Assembly: GCA_019322435.1 (NCBI GenBank)
Contig: JAHWIR010000004.1
Location: forward strand, 61,890-125,889
Direction of reading: 5' to 3'
DNA length: 64,000 bases
Source of the DNA: Candidatus Woesearchaeota archaeon
GTDB lineage: Archaea; Nanobdellota; Nanobdellia; Woesearchaeales; WJKL01
Part shown: one piece after another, positions 8,265 to 17,579 of the stretch
Position numbering within the stretch: position 1 is the first letter of the stretch
How the letters are laid out: every line of letters begins with the position of its first letter
Translations under genes and position numbers: made by a program
Notes under the pieces: model-generated
What the model was told of the DNA's origin: nothing
The model's input: only the letters and a program-made list of their open reading frames with translations
Database searches by the model: none

Positions 8265-9409
8265 CAGAAAAAAAAGTAATTGAAGCATCAGAAGCAGTTG
8301 CAATTGCAGCTAAACTCTGCAGGCCAAAGATAATGGCAGTTTATCCTATCACTCCTCAAACCCACATTCCAGAACGTGTTGCTGACTTTGTCTATGATGG
8401 AGAGATGGATTGTGAATTGATAGATGTTGAATCAGAACATTCTGCTTTGTCAGCTTGTTTAGGAGCACAAGCAGCAGGAGTCAGAACATTCACAGCAACA
8501 GCTTCCCAAGGACTTGCCTTGATGCATGAGATGTTATTTGCAACCTCTGGTATGCGTTTGCCAGTTGTGATGGCTGTAGCCAACAGGGCTTTATCAGCTC
8601 CAATCAATATCTGGAATGATCATCAGGATTCTATCTCAGCTAGAGACTCTGGCTGGATACAGCTCTATGTTGAATCAGCGCAAGAAGCCTTAGACACAAC
8701 TATCATGGCTTACAAAGTTGCTGAGAACAAAGACATATTAACTCCAGCAATGGTCTGCTTAGATGGATTTACCTTAACCCATGTCTATGAACCAGTTCAA
8801 ATCATGGATCAAAAAGATGTTGACGCATTCCTTCCAGCATACAAGCCATTATTCAAGCTTGACCCAAAAAAACCAGTTTCAATGGGTCCAATCGGCTATC
8901 CAAACAGCTACATGGATTTCAAGCTCCAACAGAATCAAGCAATTAAAAAATCACTATCAGTAATCAAGCAAGTTCAAGCAGATTTCTATAAAAAATTCAA
9001 AAGAACCTACGGCAACGGGCTGATAGAAGCCTATAAAACAAATGGAGCAGAAATAATTATTGTTGCAATGGGAACAGTCTGCTCAACAACAAAAGATATA
9101 ATAGACGAACTGAGAAAAAAAGGAAAGAAAGTCGGCTTGATAAAAATAAAGACATTCAGGCCATTCCCAGAAGCAGATATCATAAATGCAGCTAAAGGTG
9201 CAAAAGCCCTTGCTGTCTTAGACAGGAACATCTCATTAGGCCAGGATGGAGCATTATATTCAGAAATAAAAGCAGCATTAAAAGACTGCAGCATAATAGT
9301 CAATAGCTTTATTATTGGATTAGGAGGAAGAGATGTAACACCAGACACAATAAAAACAGCTATAGACAAATCAAAATCAAAAACACCAATAAAAGAATGG
9401 TTGCTATAA
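8261..9409 (+). CDS. porA: 2-oxoacid:ferredoxin oxidoreductase, alpha subunit
   Basis: Substrate-side subunit of the POR/VOR family. YPITPQTHIPE near residue 28, VESEHSALSACLGA and the TATASQGLALMHE segment are the conserved N-terminal pyrimidine-binding domain. LIKIKTFRPFPEADI begins the C-terminal transketolase-like domain. 382 residues is normal for the four-subunit form. The choice between pyruvate and branched-chain oxoacid cannot be made from sequence by eye. It overlaps porB by 13 bases. Confidence 0.93.
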   Translation: MTEKKVIEASEAVAIAAKLCRPKIMAVYPITPQTHIPERVADFVYDGEMDCELIDVESEHSALSACLGAQAAGVRTFTATASQGLALMHEMLFATSGMRLPVVMAVANRALSAPINIWNDHQDSISARDSGWIQLYVESAQEALDTTIMAYKVAENKDILTPAMVCLDGFTLTHVYEPVQIMDQKDVDAFLPAYKPLFKLDPKKPVSMGPIGYPNSYMDFKLQQNQAIKKSLSVIKQVQADFYKKFKRTYGNGLIEAYKTNGAEIIIVAMGTVCSTTKDIIDELRKKGKKVGLIKIKTFRPFPEADIINAAKGAKALAVLDRNISLGQDGALYSEIKAALKDCSIIVNSFIIGLGGRDVTPDTIKTAIDKSKSKTPIKEWLL

Positions 9410-10311
9410 AAGAGATTGCAGGACTTCCAGAACAAGAGCATGTTGCTCAAGGACATAGAGCTTGCGCAGGCTGCGCTTCAATATTAGCAGTCAGACATGC
9501 ATTAAAAGCAGCTGGTAAAGATGTTATCATAGTTTCAGCAACAGGCTGTATGGAAGTCGTAACTTCTCCATATCCTCAGTCAGCTTGGAAAGTTCCTTGG
9601 ATACATGCTACATTTGAAAACGCAGGAGCAGTTGCATCTGGAATTGTAGAAGCTCTTAAAAAACAAGGAGATGAAAAGACCAAAGTCCTGGCTATAGTAG
9701 GAGATGGAGGAACATTTGACATTGGCCTCCAGTCATTGTCAGGAGCAGTTGAACGCAACCATGACTTCTGCTATGTCTGCTATGACAATGAAGCTTATAT
9801 GAATACAGGCATTCAACGTTCAGGCTCAACCCCAAGATATGCAGCAACAACCACATCACCAGCAGGAAAAGCAATCCATGGAAAGATTGAATGGAAAAAA
9901 CACCTGCCTCTGATAATGGCTGCGCATAATGAAGATGTCTATGTTGCAACAGCAAACATGGCTTATCCTAAAGATTATTACAACAAAGTCAAAAAAGGCC
10001 TTGAACATAAAGGCCCTGCTTATATCCAAGTACTAACTACTTGTGTTCCTGGCTGGAAAGTTCCGTCCAACATCTCAATTGACCTGCTAAAGCTGGCATA
10101 CAAAGCAAAGATCACTCCATTGTATGAGATAGAAAACGGAATTCTCAAATTTACTCAAAAACCAGAATCAACAATCCCTGTTGAAAGGTATCTTCTGCTC
10201 CAAGGCAGATTCAAGCACTTGAACAAACAAGAAATAGAAGAGATCCAAAAGCATGTTGATGAAGAATACGCTAAATTAGAAAAATTTGAAGAAACAGGAG
10301 TTAAGATTTAA
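9397..10311 (+). CDS. porB: 2-oxoacid:ferredoxin oxidoreductase, beta (TPP) subunit
   Basis: Binds thiamine pyrophosphate and a 4Fe-4S cluster. CAGCAS near residue 24 supplies cluster cysteines. The TPP motif runs from GDGGTFDIGL to CYDNEAYMNTGIQRS. The segment LTTCVPGW also agrees with the family. 304 residues. The start codon at 9397 lies inside the end of porA. The TAA falls in a TTAA shared with the stop of the converging UMP kinase gene. Confidence 0.93.
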   Translation: MVAIKEIAGLPEQEHVAQGHRACAGCASILAVRHALKAAGKDVIIVSATGCMEVVTSPYPQSAWKVPWIHATFENAGAVASGIVEALKKQGDEKTKVLAIVGDGGTFDIGLQSLSGAVERNHDFCYVCYDNEAYMNTGIQRSGSTPRYAATTTSPAGKAIHGKIEWKKHLPLIMAAHNEDVYVATANMAYPKDYYNKVKKGLEHKGPAYIQVLTTCVPGWKVPSNISIDLLKLAYKAKITPLYEIENGILKFTQKPESTIPVERYLLLQGRFKHLNKQEIEEIQKHVDEEYAKLEKFEETGVKI

Positions 10312-10985
10312 CCTTCAACAACACTGCCAACAAATTCTTTCCCATCCAAAAACTTCTTCAGATTCCTTAATTTCCTTCCTAACAGCACTAATCTCAATTT
10401 CAGCTTCTGAGCTTCTTTTGAAGCAATTGGATCAAAAGGAACATTCATTCCAGGGCTCCACTTATTGCCAACTATCTTTCTAAATCCTTTCCAGTCTATC
10501 TTCTTGACCTTTCTGGCATTCAGATGCTTGGTAGGATCTTTAGTATAAAGCCAGTCAATATTTGTCAGATTAATCACAGTCTTGGCACCATAAGCCTTTG
10601 CCAATAAGACAGCATCATAATCAGTGCTGCACCCAGGCTTCCATCCAGCTGCAATCAGCACCTTGTCAAACTTTACTTTCTTAGTAGGATTCTTGACCAT
10701 TGCAGGCTTGGCAACATCTCTGAATACAGTCCTCAACAGATGCCCGTTCAATCTTGTTGTATGAATCCCCAGCCAGTCCAGATCTTCATTAGGAACAGCA
10801 ATAACAGAAGAAGCAGCATGCATGTATCTTCTGCAGGTCTTTCCTCCGCCTGTTATCAGTACAAACTTATATTTTCCTAAATAGCTTTTAATCAATGCTC
10901 TAAATTTCTTCAAGAATCTGATATCTACTTGGTCAGGAACTAAAACACTTCCACCAACAGATATTACTACAACCTCTCTTTTCAT
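10308..10985 (-). CDS. pyrH: archaeal-type UMP kinase
   Basis: Amino-acid-kinase-fold enzyme phosphorylating UMP to UDP. VVVISVGGSVLVP at the N terminus and LITGGGKTCRRYM (about residues 44-56) are the nucleotide and phosphate loops. GCSTDYDAVLLAKAYGA and LTNIDWLYTKDP form the UMP and metal site. 225 residues fits the archaeal form. With CTP synthase at 13559 it covers UMP to UDP and UTP to CTP. Its start codon sits in a hairpin that is duplicated before rpl18e. Confidence 0.88.
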   Translation of the reverse strand: MKREVVVISVGGSVLVPDQVDIRFLKKFRALIKSYLGKYKFVLITGGGKTCRRYMHAASSVIAVPNEDLDWLGIHTTRLNGHLLRTVFRDVAKPAMVKNPTKKVKFDKVLIAAGWKPGCSTDYDAVLLAKAYGAKTVINLTNIDWLYTKDPTKHLNARKVKKIDWKGFRKIVGNKWSPGMNVPFDPIASKEAQKLKLRLVLLGRKLRNLKKFLDGKEFVGSVVEG

Positions 10986-11035
10986 TTTATGTAGTGAAAT
11001 GGAAAGTTTGTTCGGCTTTGCCGAACTTTATTTTT
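10981..11035 (-). promoter_or_regulatory. two-hairpin leader element, copy A (pyrH)
   Basis: Reading toward pyrH: a GTTCGGC-AAA-GCCGAAC hairpin flanked by AAAG/CTTT, then a second hairpin whose 3' arm TAAAATG contains the pyrH start codon. The same element, with three differences, lies before rpl18e at 63317-63370. Opening of the second hairpin would be needed for ribosome access. Confidence 0.6.
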
Positions 11036-11056
11036 GCCATTCTAAACATCAAAAGC

Positions 11057-12634
11057 TTACTCTTTTAATAATATTTCTATTACAGACGCATAGGCAGGCC
11101 TTGCGACAAACACTCCGATTGAAACTCCAACCAGTGTAGTCAGGGCAAATCCTTTCAGCAGCCCAGCTCCTGCAAACAGCAATGGCAGCATTGCAACAAC
11201 AGTTGTCAGATAAGCAGCCATTATTATGAAAAATGCATTCTTTATCCTTTTTTTCCAGTCAAATATCTGGCTCACTTCTCCTCTAAGAGTTTCATCAGTG
11301 ATGACAATCAGATGGTCAACCCCTGTTCCAACTACAATTATTATTCCAGCAATAGCAGCCAGATCAAGAGTCATGAAATTCCTTGCAAATGCTGCAAACC
11401 CGACCAATAAAACAACTTCAACCAATGATGTCAGGATCATAGGTACTGCAATCTTTACTCTCTTATACCTAATAAAAGAAACCAATCCCACAGCAGCTAT
11501 TGCCAACAACCCGATAAATATTGCATTCTTTAGATACGCCTCTCCAAACAAAGGACTGATTGTATCTGTTTTCACAACATCCAGCCTTATCGGCAAACTT
11601 CCTGTGATCAATATTGTCTGAAGCCTTTTCATATTATCCAGTGCATTGGCAATCGCAACTCCTTCTGATGTCCCTACACCGCTTCCAGAGATCTGGATAT
11701 CTGTTACAGCCCTTCCTTTCAAATCAGCTCCAATATTCAATTCATCCACCTTAGAATCATCTAGATACAGTTCTAATTTAGAGCTCAGATACTCATCTCC
11801 ATCACCACTAACAATTTCCAAATCTTTTGTAGCTTCAGCCTGTCTTTCAGCAGCCTCAGGACTTAAAGAGATTGCAAACCTGAATCTGCATGTCCATTGC
11901 CCGCCTTCTACTTGCCCGCATCCATAGTAAGGGTCAACTCCAGCGCAGTCAGCGCTTCTGCAGACATAAGTTATATCCTGGCCTCCTCTAAACACAGATT
12001 CATTTCCAATTTTAGCTTCAAATTTTCCTTGCTTAGACACCAGCTCTTTAACTTCCTCTTCCTTAGCTCCAGGAATCTCAATCAATATATACTGGTTCCC
12101 AGATAAATCCCCTGCTTCCCTGACAACAATATCACTTAATCCATAGACATTGATTCTCTGCTTGATGTTTGCCAATAAAATACTCAATTCATCCTTATCC
12201 AGCTCTTTCTCAGGCTGCATCAATACTCTAGTCCCTCCTTGCAGATCCAGTCCTTTCTTTATATTATTTGTAGGAGCATCATACACCACAAGCCCCAAAC
12301 TTTCATTAGCCCTTGTAACAAGCTTGTACAGTTTCTCATTTGTCCGAAGATTGATTGTCCTGTTTGGCTTTAAAGAAGATTCAACAACAGAATAATCCTC
12401 TAAATCTCCTATCTCTTTATTATTAATAGCAAGAACAATCTCTCTGCTCATAGGTGCAACATCTGGTTCAGGACTTTTGATTCCAGCATCAGCTGCAGAA
12501 GAATTAAAAACAACGCTTCTTATTGCAGCGCCTTTAGCACCCAGGTTAGGATGGATAGCCACTACAGCTAAAAGCACAGCTATCAAAACAACAATTATCC
12601 TTACATTTGTAAATATCTTCTTAATCTTCCCCAT
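11057..12634 (-). CDS. secD: protein translocase subunit SecD
   Basis: Membrane partner of SecYEG that uses ion gradients to help pull proteins outward. One N-terminal helix (about 10-30), a large outer domain containing GLDLQGGTRVLMQP near 120, and five further helices from about 370 carrying VVGTGVDHLIVITDE. About 525 residues. I start at ATG 12634, preceded by GAGAGGA; a TTG at 12649 is possible. It overlaps the end of secF by 14 bases, so gene order is secF-secD, both co-directional. Confidence 0.92.
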   Translation of the reverse strand: MGKIKKIFTNVRIIVVLIAVLLAVVAIHPNLGAKGAAIRSVVFNSSAADAGIKSPEPDVAPMSREIVLAINNKEIGDLEDYSVVESSLKPNRTINLRTNEKLYKLVTRANESLGLVVYDAPTNNIKKGLDLQGGTRVLMQPEKELDKDELSILLANIKQRINVYGLSDIVVREAGDLSGNQYILIEIPGAKEEEVKELVSKQGKFEAKIGNESVFRGGQDITYVCRSADCAGVDPYYGCGQVEGGQWTCRFRFAISLSPEAAERQAEATKDLEIVSGDGDEYLSSKLELYLDDSKVDELNIGADLKGRAVTDIQISGSGVGTSEGVAIANALDNMKRLQTILITGSLPIRLDVVKTDTISPLFGEAYLKNAIFIGLLAIAAVGLVSFIRYKRVKIAVPMILTSLVEVVLLVGFAAFARNFMTLDLAAIAGIIIVVGTGVDHLIVITDETLRGEVSQIFDWKKRIKNAFFIIMAAYLTTVVAMLPLLFAGAGLLKGFALTTLVGVSIGVFVARPAYASVIEILLKE

Positions 12635-13535
12635 GTTTCTTCCTCTCAATAAACCATCTCAAGATTCCTGCATTCTGTATCCATGTATTGATCAAGTCAA
12701 CAACCAATCCAATCAGCAATATTGTCATGATCTGAATAAGAACTTCTGACTGGGCAAATATCAAAGCAACCACAACAGCTGCGATAGTAGTGACGCTCAT
12801 GGTAAAGCCGGTCTTCATTGCATTGAATACTCTATCAAGCACACTGCCTTCTTTTCTCTTCAATACCTTTGTGCTCAACAATATATTAGTATCAACACTG
12901 TATCCAATCAGCATCAGAAATGCAGCAAGTCCAGCAGTGCTTAATTTTATTCCCATAAGATTGACAATCGCTAATGTAACAATTATATCTGAAAAAGCAG
13001 ACAATATCACAGCCAAACTTGGAATCGGAACCCTAAAATACAAGAACACAACAATACCCATAAACAAGAATGCCAGGATCAATGCTCTGAATGTCTCTTT
13101 GAAAAAACTTGCTCCCAAGCTTCCGCCCATGCTTCCAACACTAAAATCTTCTCTGTCAACATCTAATCTCTCCTCAAGAACTCCAAGAAGCTCTTCTGCT
13201 TCAACATCACTTGCCTCAATAACAACTCCAACCTGGGCTCCTTCCTCTGACAATGACCTGACAGAAGTATCAGCTCCTGGAAACTCATCCGCTAGAAAAT
13301 TCTGAAGAGCTATAATATCTGCATCAGTCTCAACACTTACAGTCAATCCTCCTTTCAGGCTGACTCCTTTATTCAAGAAATCTCCAGTGCTTGCAAACTG
13401 CATCCCAATCTGCAAAATTGCCAAAACAAACAATAAGATAGGGATGATCAGTAATCTTTTATACTGTTTCCTATATATTTTCTTCAAGAAATTTTCTTTA
13501 TGTTCTTCCTCTTCCACCTTAAGAACAAAAAACAT
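12621..13535 (-). CDS. secF: protein translocase subunit SecF
   Basis: Six-helix partner of SecD. An N-terminal cytosolic stretch, helix one at about 30-47, SLKGGLTVSVETD near 80, and later helices with AILSAFSDIIVTLAIV and LMLIGYSVDTNILLSTKVL, the SecF D1-D4 signatures. 304 residues is normal. A TATA-like TTTTAAATA sits only about 12 bases before this ATG, so the true start could be slightly downstream (for example the GTG at residue 7). Confidence 0.92.
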   Translation of the reverse strand: MFFVLKVEEEEHKENFLKKIYRKQYKRLLIIPILLFVLAILQIGMQFASTGDFLNKGVSLKGGLTVSVETDADIIALQNFLADEFPGADTSVRSLSEEGAQVGVVIEASDVEAEELLGVLEERLDVDREDFSVGSMGGSLGASFFKETFRALILAFLFMGIVVFLYFRVPIPSLAVILSAFSDIIVTLAIVNLMGIKLSTAGLAAFLMLIGYSVDTNILLSTKVLKRKEGSVLDRVFNAMKTGFTMSVTTIAAVVVALIFAQSEVLIQIMTILLIGLVVDLINTWIQNAGILRWFIERKKHGED

Positions 13536-13558
13536 TATTTTATTTAAAAGTCTTTTGA

Positions 13559-15256
13559 TTATAAAGCTGCCTTGATAAAAGCGTCAAACATAGGCTCTGG
13601 CTTCAACGGCCTGGAATTAAACTCAGGATGAGCCTGTGTTGCCATGAAAAACTTCAATTCAGGCAGTTCAAGAATCTGCATTATTGGATATTTAGGAGCT
13701 TTTCCAGAAAACACCATCCCATTTTTCTCCAATAATTCAATATATTTAGGATTGACCTCATACCTATGCCTAAAACGAAGCCGAACATCCCCATTATACA
13801 ATTCATAAGCCTTTGTCCCTTTCTTGACCTCAACATCCTGTCCTCCTAATCTCATGTTTCCGCCTAATCCTTCAATCTTCTTCTGCTCAGGCAGGATATC
13901 AATGACCTTGTATCCGCATCCAGGCTCAATCTCAGTTGAATTAGCGCCCATCAATCCGCATTTATTCCTGATAAACTCAATAACAGCCATCTGCAGTCCA
14001 AAACATAATCCCAAGAAAGGAATATTATTCTTACGAACATGCTCTATACACTTGATCTTTCCTTCTGCTCCTCTTCTCCCAAAACCGCCAGGAACAACCA
14101 ATCCATTAACCCCAGCTAAAGCATCTGAAACTTCCAACTCATTATCTTCAATCCTTGTTGTCTCAATATATTTTATCTTGACCTTTGCATTATTGTGTGT
14201 TGCAGCATGCTCTAATGCCTTTAATATAGAAGCATAAGAATCATTCAATCCAGTATATTTTCCAGCAATCCCAATAACAATCTCTTTCTCAGTTGATTTG
14301 TACTGCTTGACAAACTCCTTCCACCTAATCAGCTCTTTTTTCTGCTTCATCATACTGAACATCCTGTACAACCCTAATAAATTCATCACTTTCTCATCTG
14401 CTTTCATCTGCTTTAACAGCAAAGGAGCTTCATAGACAGTTGAAGTGTCATGCAGACCGATGACATTCTCAACAGGAACATTAGAATAAACACTTAATTT
14501 CTCTCTTATGTTTTGGCTTACTGGCTTCTCAGCTCTGCAAACCATGATGTTCGGCTGAATCCCTAACCCTCTCAATCTCTCCAACCCCAGCTGGGCTGGC
14601 TTGCTCTTCTGCTCTCCCAAAGTAGAAGGCTCTACAATATAACTCACATTGACAAAACATACATTTCCCTTTCCTTCCTCATACATCAGCTCCCTCATCG
14701 CCTCAATAACATAAGCATTCTCAAAATCTCCTATCGTCCCTCCGATCTCTACCACTACAACATCTGCTTTCTGCTTCATCCCCAGCTCCCGCAAAGCTCT
14801 TTTAATCTCTCCAGTTACATGAGGTATGAACTGAACATCCCTTCCAAGATATTTCCCTTTTCTCTCCTTCTTTAATATACTGTCAAAAACCATTCCAGCT
14901 GTGAGATAATTCTCCTTGCTCAAGCCCATATCCAAAAATCTCTCATAACTTCCTAGATCCATATCACACTCCATCCCATCATCTAAAACAAACACCTCTC
15001 CATGCCTGAATGGATTCAATGTCCCGGCATCTTGATTAAGATAACCGTCAATCTTTATCGGACTTACTTTTAATCCAGCATACTGCAGTAACTTGGCTAA
15101 AGAAGAAGAAAATATCCCTTTCCCAGAACCGCTCATCACGCTTCCTGCAACTATTATATACTTAACCTTTCCAACCTGATAGCCTTCAGGAATAGGTGTA
15201 TAGAACTCAGCACTAGATTTATCAACTACTGACTTTAGGATTTCTTCGCCCCGCAT
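13559..15256 (-). CDS. pyrG: CTP synthase
   Basis: Makes CTP from UTP, ATP and glutamine. Synthetase domain: VAGSVMSGSGKGIFSSSL P-loop near 36-53, then KIDGYLNQDAGTLNPF and HGEVFVLDDG. Glutaminase domain: nucleophile C418 in GLCFGLQ, with H and E in QAHPEF. 565 residues, about 30 longer at the N terminus than most. Several near-invariant positions differ from the usual GGVVSGLGKG and KIDPYLN, marking a divergent lineage. Leaderless promoter at 15277-15292. Confidence 0.95.
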   Translation of the reverse strand: MRGEEILKSVVDKSSAEFYTPIPEGYQVGKVKYIIVAGSVMSGSGKGIFSSSLAKLLQYAGLKVSPIKIDGYLNQDAGTLNPFRHGEVFVLDDGMECDMDLGSYERFLDMGLSKENYLTAGMVFDSILKKERKGKYLGRDVQFIPHVTGEIKRALRELGMKQKADVVVVEIGGTIGDFENAYVIEAMRELMYEEGKGNVCFVNVSYIVEPSTLGEQKSKPAQLGLERLRGLGIQPNIMVCRAEKPVSQNIREKLSVYSNVPVENVIGLHDTSTVYEAPLLLKQMKADEKVMNLLGLYRMFSMMKQKKELIRWKEFVKQYKSTEKEIVIGIAGKYTGLNDSYASILKALEHAATHNNAKVKIKYIETTRIEDNELEVSDALAGVNGLVVPGGFGRRGAEGKIKCIEHVRKNNIPFLGLCFGLQMAVIEFIRNKCGLMGANSTEIEPGCGYKVIDILPEQKKIEGLGGNMRLGGQDVEVKKGTKAYELYNGDVRLRFRHRYEVNPKYIELLEKNGMVFSGKAPKYPIMQILELPELKFFMATQAHPEFNSRPLKPEPMFDAFIKAAL

Positions 15257-15276
15257 TTATTGATTCAATAAGAAAT

Positions 15277-15292
15277 TCTATAAAAATATTTA
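15277..15292 (-). promoter_or_regulatory. pyrG promoter
   Basis: Minus-strand AAATATTTTTATAG, centred about 26 bases before the pyrG ATG, in a 42-base gap; a leaderless mRNA is expected. Confidence 0.6.
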
Positions 15293-15298
15293 CATACT

Positions 15299-15862
15299 CT
15301 AAAATATAGCTTGCAGCAACCCAGAATAAACCTTAAATCCATCAAATCCAGGTATAGGCAGCATATTAAATATAAACAGCCACATATTAATCTGCTTTGT
15401 CAAAAACACTAAAGGCAGATACTCTTTCTTGACCTTTCCCTTATCCAAAGCATACTTTGCTCCCAGCCATAATATCAGATTCACAGCAGGCCCTGCAAAA
15501 GCAATTATAGAATATACAGCTGGCGTCATGCTTCCAGAGATAGAGACATAAGCAGGAACAAAAAAGATAAATCCAGCATTGACCAGCTTCAGCAGCATCC
15601 CAAATCCAAGCCAGAAATAAGCAGCCTGAAACGTTGCACTATAGCCAAAACTCATTGCAACAATCTTATGCCCCAGCTCGTGCAGTATGACAGCAGGAGC
15701 AATAGCCAGCATTGCAAACTTCATCCCTTCCCAGTCAAACCTCGGCTTTCCATAAAGAGAAAAAGGATGGCCAAATCTCCTAAAGACATCTTTGAATATA
15801 ACTCCGAGTATTAGAGTCATTACAATGATGTCAAACACTTCCTGAAGAGATAAAAACACCAT
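15299..15862 (-). CDS. M50 family membrane metalloprotease
   Basis: Site-2-protease-like intramembrane protease of about 187 residues. Zinc ligands are in HELGH (61-65), and the distal aspartate is in MLPIPGFDG near the C terminus. Five or six hydrophobic segments; there is no PDZ or CBS domain. I choose the ATG at 15862, one base after the stop of the upstream gene; an earlier in-frame codon at 15907 would overlap that gene by 44 bases. Likely substrate is a membrane-anchored protein. Confidence 0.85.
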   Translation of the reverse strand: MVFLSLQEVFDIIVMTLILGVIFKDVFRRFGHPFSLYGKPRFDWEGMKFAMLAIAPAVILHELGHKIVAMSFGYSATFQAAYFWLGFGMLLKLVNAGFIFFVPAYVSISGSMTPAVYSIIAFAGPAVNLILWLGAKYALDKGKVKKEYLPLVFLTKQINMWLFIFNMLPIPGFDGFKVYSGLLQAIF

Positions 15863-15863
15863 T

Positions 15864-17000
15864 TTAAACCATTCCCAAAGCAAGGGCAGCCAGCATTCCA
15901 ATTCCAAGCAATAATATTATAACTCCAGCAATCAAATGCAATACCTTTAACTTCTTCTGCCTCCACTCTTCTGCCTCTTCTGTTGTTGTAAATCCAAAAC
16001 CAATTGCAAGTGTTATTATCAGCATTGGCAAAATAAAAATAAAATTATAATATATCAGATAAAGCAAAGCAATATTCCTTGTAGTTGCTTTTGCAAGCAA
16101 TCCAAGAATAACAATATAAGGCCCGGATGTGCATGGCAGTAAGAATAAGCTGACAGCAAAACCGATCAGAAAAGCTCCTGGAACAGATGTAACTCCCTTT
16201 ATCAGCATCTTCAGCTTAGGCCTCCAAGACATAGGCACTTCCATCACAAACCACTTCCCATACCACAGATAATCCTTTAAATTAAACAGCCCAAGCAGTA
16301 TAGCCAGCACCCCAACAACAGCATAAAACCAGTGAGCCACTCCAGCTGCTTGCACTGCTGAATAAAGACCTATTCCCATCAAGAAATAAGAGATATATAT
16401 TGACAATGTAAATGCTAGTCCAGCTAAAATAACCCTTTTCCTCAGCTTAGCAGCCAGGATTGTTGTCAGTAATATTATCAAAACTGCAAAAGCACAGGGA
16501 TTAATTGCATCAACAGCTGCAGCAACAGTTACTGCAGAAAATGTTAATCCCTTTAGTATACCATCTTTCTCCAGTTCAGCAGGACTGCTTTCTCCAACAA
16601 CACTTATGCTTTCCTCTCCACTTAACTCGATAGGAGATATACATCCCTTGTCTACACAATCCTTGACAGCATCTTCTATTTGCTCTCCTATCTTATCGCT
16701 AAATCCTACAATAACTTGTTTATCTATAAAAGTTGTTGGAACACCCATTATATTTGTATTAAATGCTTTTGTCATCTGTTCAAACAGTTCCCTATCCTCT
16801 TGATTATGATAAACCTCAAAATGTTGAACTTCTAAAGAAGAGTATTTCTCTTGTAAATCTTCTAAAAACAGATTAAGTACAGAGCAATGAGGACATCCCT
16901 GTCCATAAAATACATAGACTTCAACATTATTATCCTCAGCAGCAGCAATAGAACTAAACAAAAGAATTGCTAAAATAAACAATATTAATTTTCCCCTCAT
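15864..17000 (-). CDS. thioredoxin domain fused to DsbD/CcdA-like transmembrane domain
   Basis: Exported thioredoxin-like domain followed by an electron-transferring membrane domain. A signal-type helix (MRGKLILFILAILLF) opens the protein. The thiol motif GCPHC is at C36-C39 and the cis-proline loop is VPTTF. From about residue 160 come six helices with the CcdA cysteines in INPCAFAV and LLPCTSGP. It should move reducing power across the membrane to an extracytoplasmic thiol protein. The start at 17000 is favoured by a TATA 26 bases upstream (17021-17031); an ATG at 17039 is the alternative. Confidence 0.88.
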   Translation of the reverse strand: MRGKLILFILAILLFSSIAAAEDNNVEVYVFYGQGCPHCSVLNLFLEDLQEKYSSLEVQHFEVYHNQEDRELFEQMTKAFNTNIMGVPTTFIDKQVIVGFSDKIGEQIEDAVKDCVDKGCISPIELSGEESISVVGESSPAELEKDGILKGLTFSAVTVAAAVDAINPCAFAVLIILLTTILAAKLRKRVILAGLAFTLSIYISYFLMGIGLYSAVQAAGVAHWFYAVVGVLAILLGLFNLKDYLWYGKWFVMEVPMSWRPKLKMLIKGVTSVPGAFLIGFAVSLFLLPCTSGPYIVILGLLAKATTRNIALLYLIYYNFIFILPMLIITLAIGFGFTTTEEAEEWRQKKLKVLHLIAGVIILLLGIGMLAALALGMV

Positions 17001-17020
17001 ACCAAGTCCAAATATACAGC

Positions 17021-17068
17021 TATTTATAAAAGTTTTCATTGTTTCTATTGCATAAAAATATTTAAATG
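17021..17068. promoter_or_regulatory. divergent promoters at 17.0 kb
   Basis: Minus: TTTTATAAATA at 17021-17031, 26 bases from the ATG at 17000. Plus: AAATATTTAAATG at about 17056-17067, 27 bases from the ATG at 17089. Both imply leaderless transcripts. Confidence 0.6.
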
Positions 17069-17088
17069 ACCTCTCTTTTCAAAAACAT

Positions 17089-17445
17089 ATGACATCTCTG
17101 ATTGCATGCTTAAGCAGTGGAAAAGGAACATGGGCTCATCTTGCTCAATTGATAGAAAACCAGGAATGGGATAATATATTTCTTATCACAGATGATTTTG
17201 GAGTCCAGAACTTCGAACCAGCCAAAAAAGTAGAATATATAATAATAGATTCAAAAAAATATCTGTCAGAATTGATTGAAGACATAAAAAAGCAGTTAGA
17301 AAACAAAATAACAGACACAGAAGTTGCCCTAAACCTTATCTCAGGAACAGGCAAAGAACACATGGCTATTTTATCAGCTGTCCTAAAACTAGGATTAGGA
17401 ATAAGATTAATATCTCTAACACCTAGCGGAGTAAAAGAAATATAG
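17089..17445 (+). CDS. small Rossmann-like protein with CARF-like C terminus
   Basis: 118 residues with alternating strands and helices. The N terminus MTSLIACLSSGKGTW resembles a nucleotide-binding loop. The C-terminal NLISGTGKEHMAILSAVLKL resembles the [NTG]GTK-x(n)-helix signature of CARF domains that bind cyclic oligoadenylates. There is no effector domain and no CRISPR locus in the window, so the CARF reading is tentative; another Rossmann-type sensor is possible. Transcribed alone from a leaderless promoter and followed by a hairpin-rich spacer. Confidence 0.5.
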   Translation: MTSLIACLSSGKGTWAHLAQLIENQEWDNIFLITDDFGVQNFEPAKKVEYIIIDSKKYLSELIEDIKKQLENKITDTEVALNLISGTGKEHMAILSAVLKLGLGIRLISLTPSGVKEI

Positions 17446-17579
17446 TTTGCGAACAAAGTGAGCTCGTGCGGCTTTATGCCACACCTTGCGTGTCCAAGGA
17501 AATGCGAAGCATTTCATGGGTGCCGGACGTCTTTGACGACCGAGCATCAACTGAGCGTAACCAGTTGAAAGATATCTGA
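17446..17579. other. hairpin-rich spacer between convergent genes
   Basis: 134 bases, clearly more GC-rich than its surroundings. Hairpins visible: GTT-TGCG-AAC, GAAATGC-GAA-GCATTTC, GGACGTC..GACGACC, and CAACTG-8 bases-CAGTTG. No open reading frame. It could be a two-way terminator region or a small structured RNA; I see no known RNA family. Confidence 0.45.

Noticed and set aside
17089..17445. CRISPR-Cas type III system in the window
   Set aside because: No repeats, cas genes or effector nuclease were found; one CARF-like domain is not enough.
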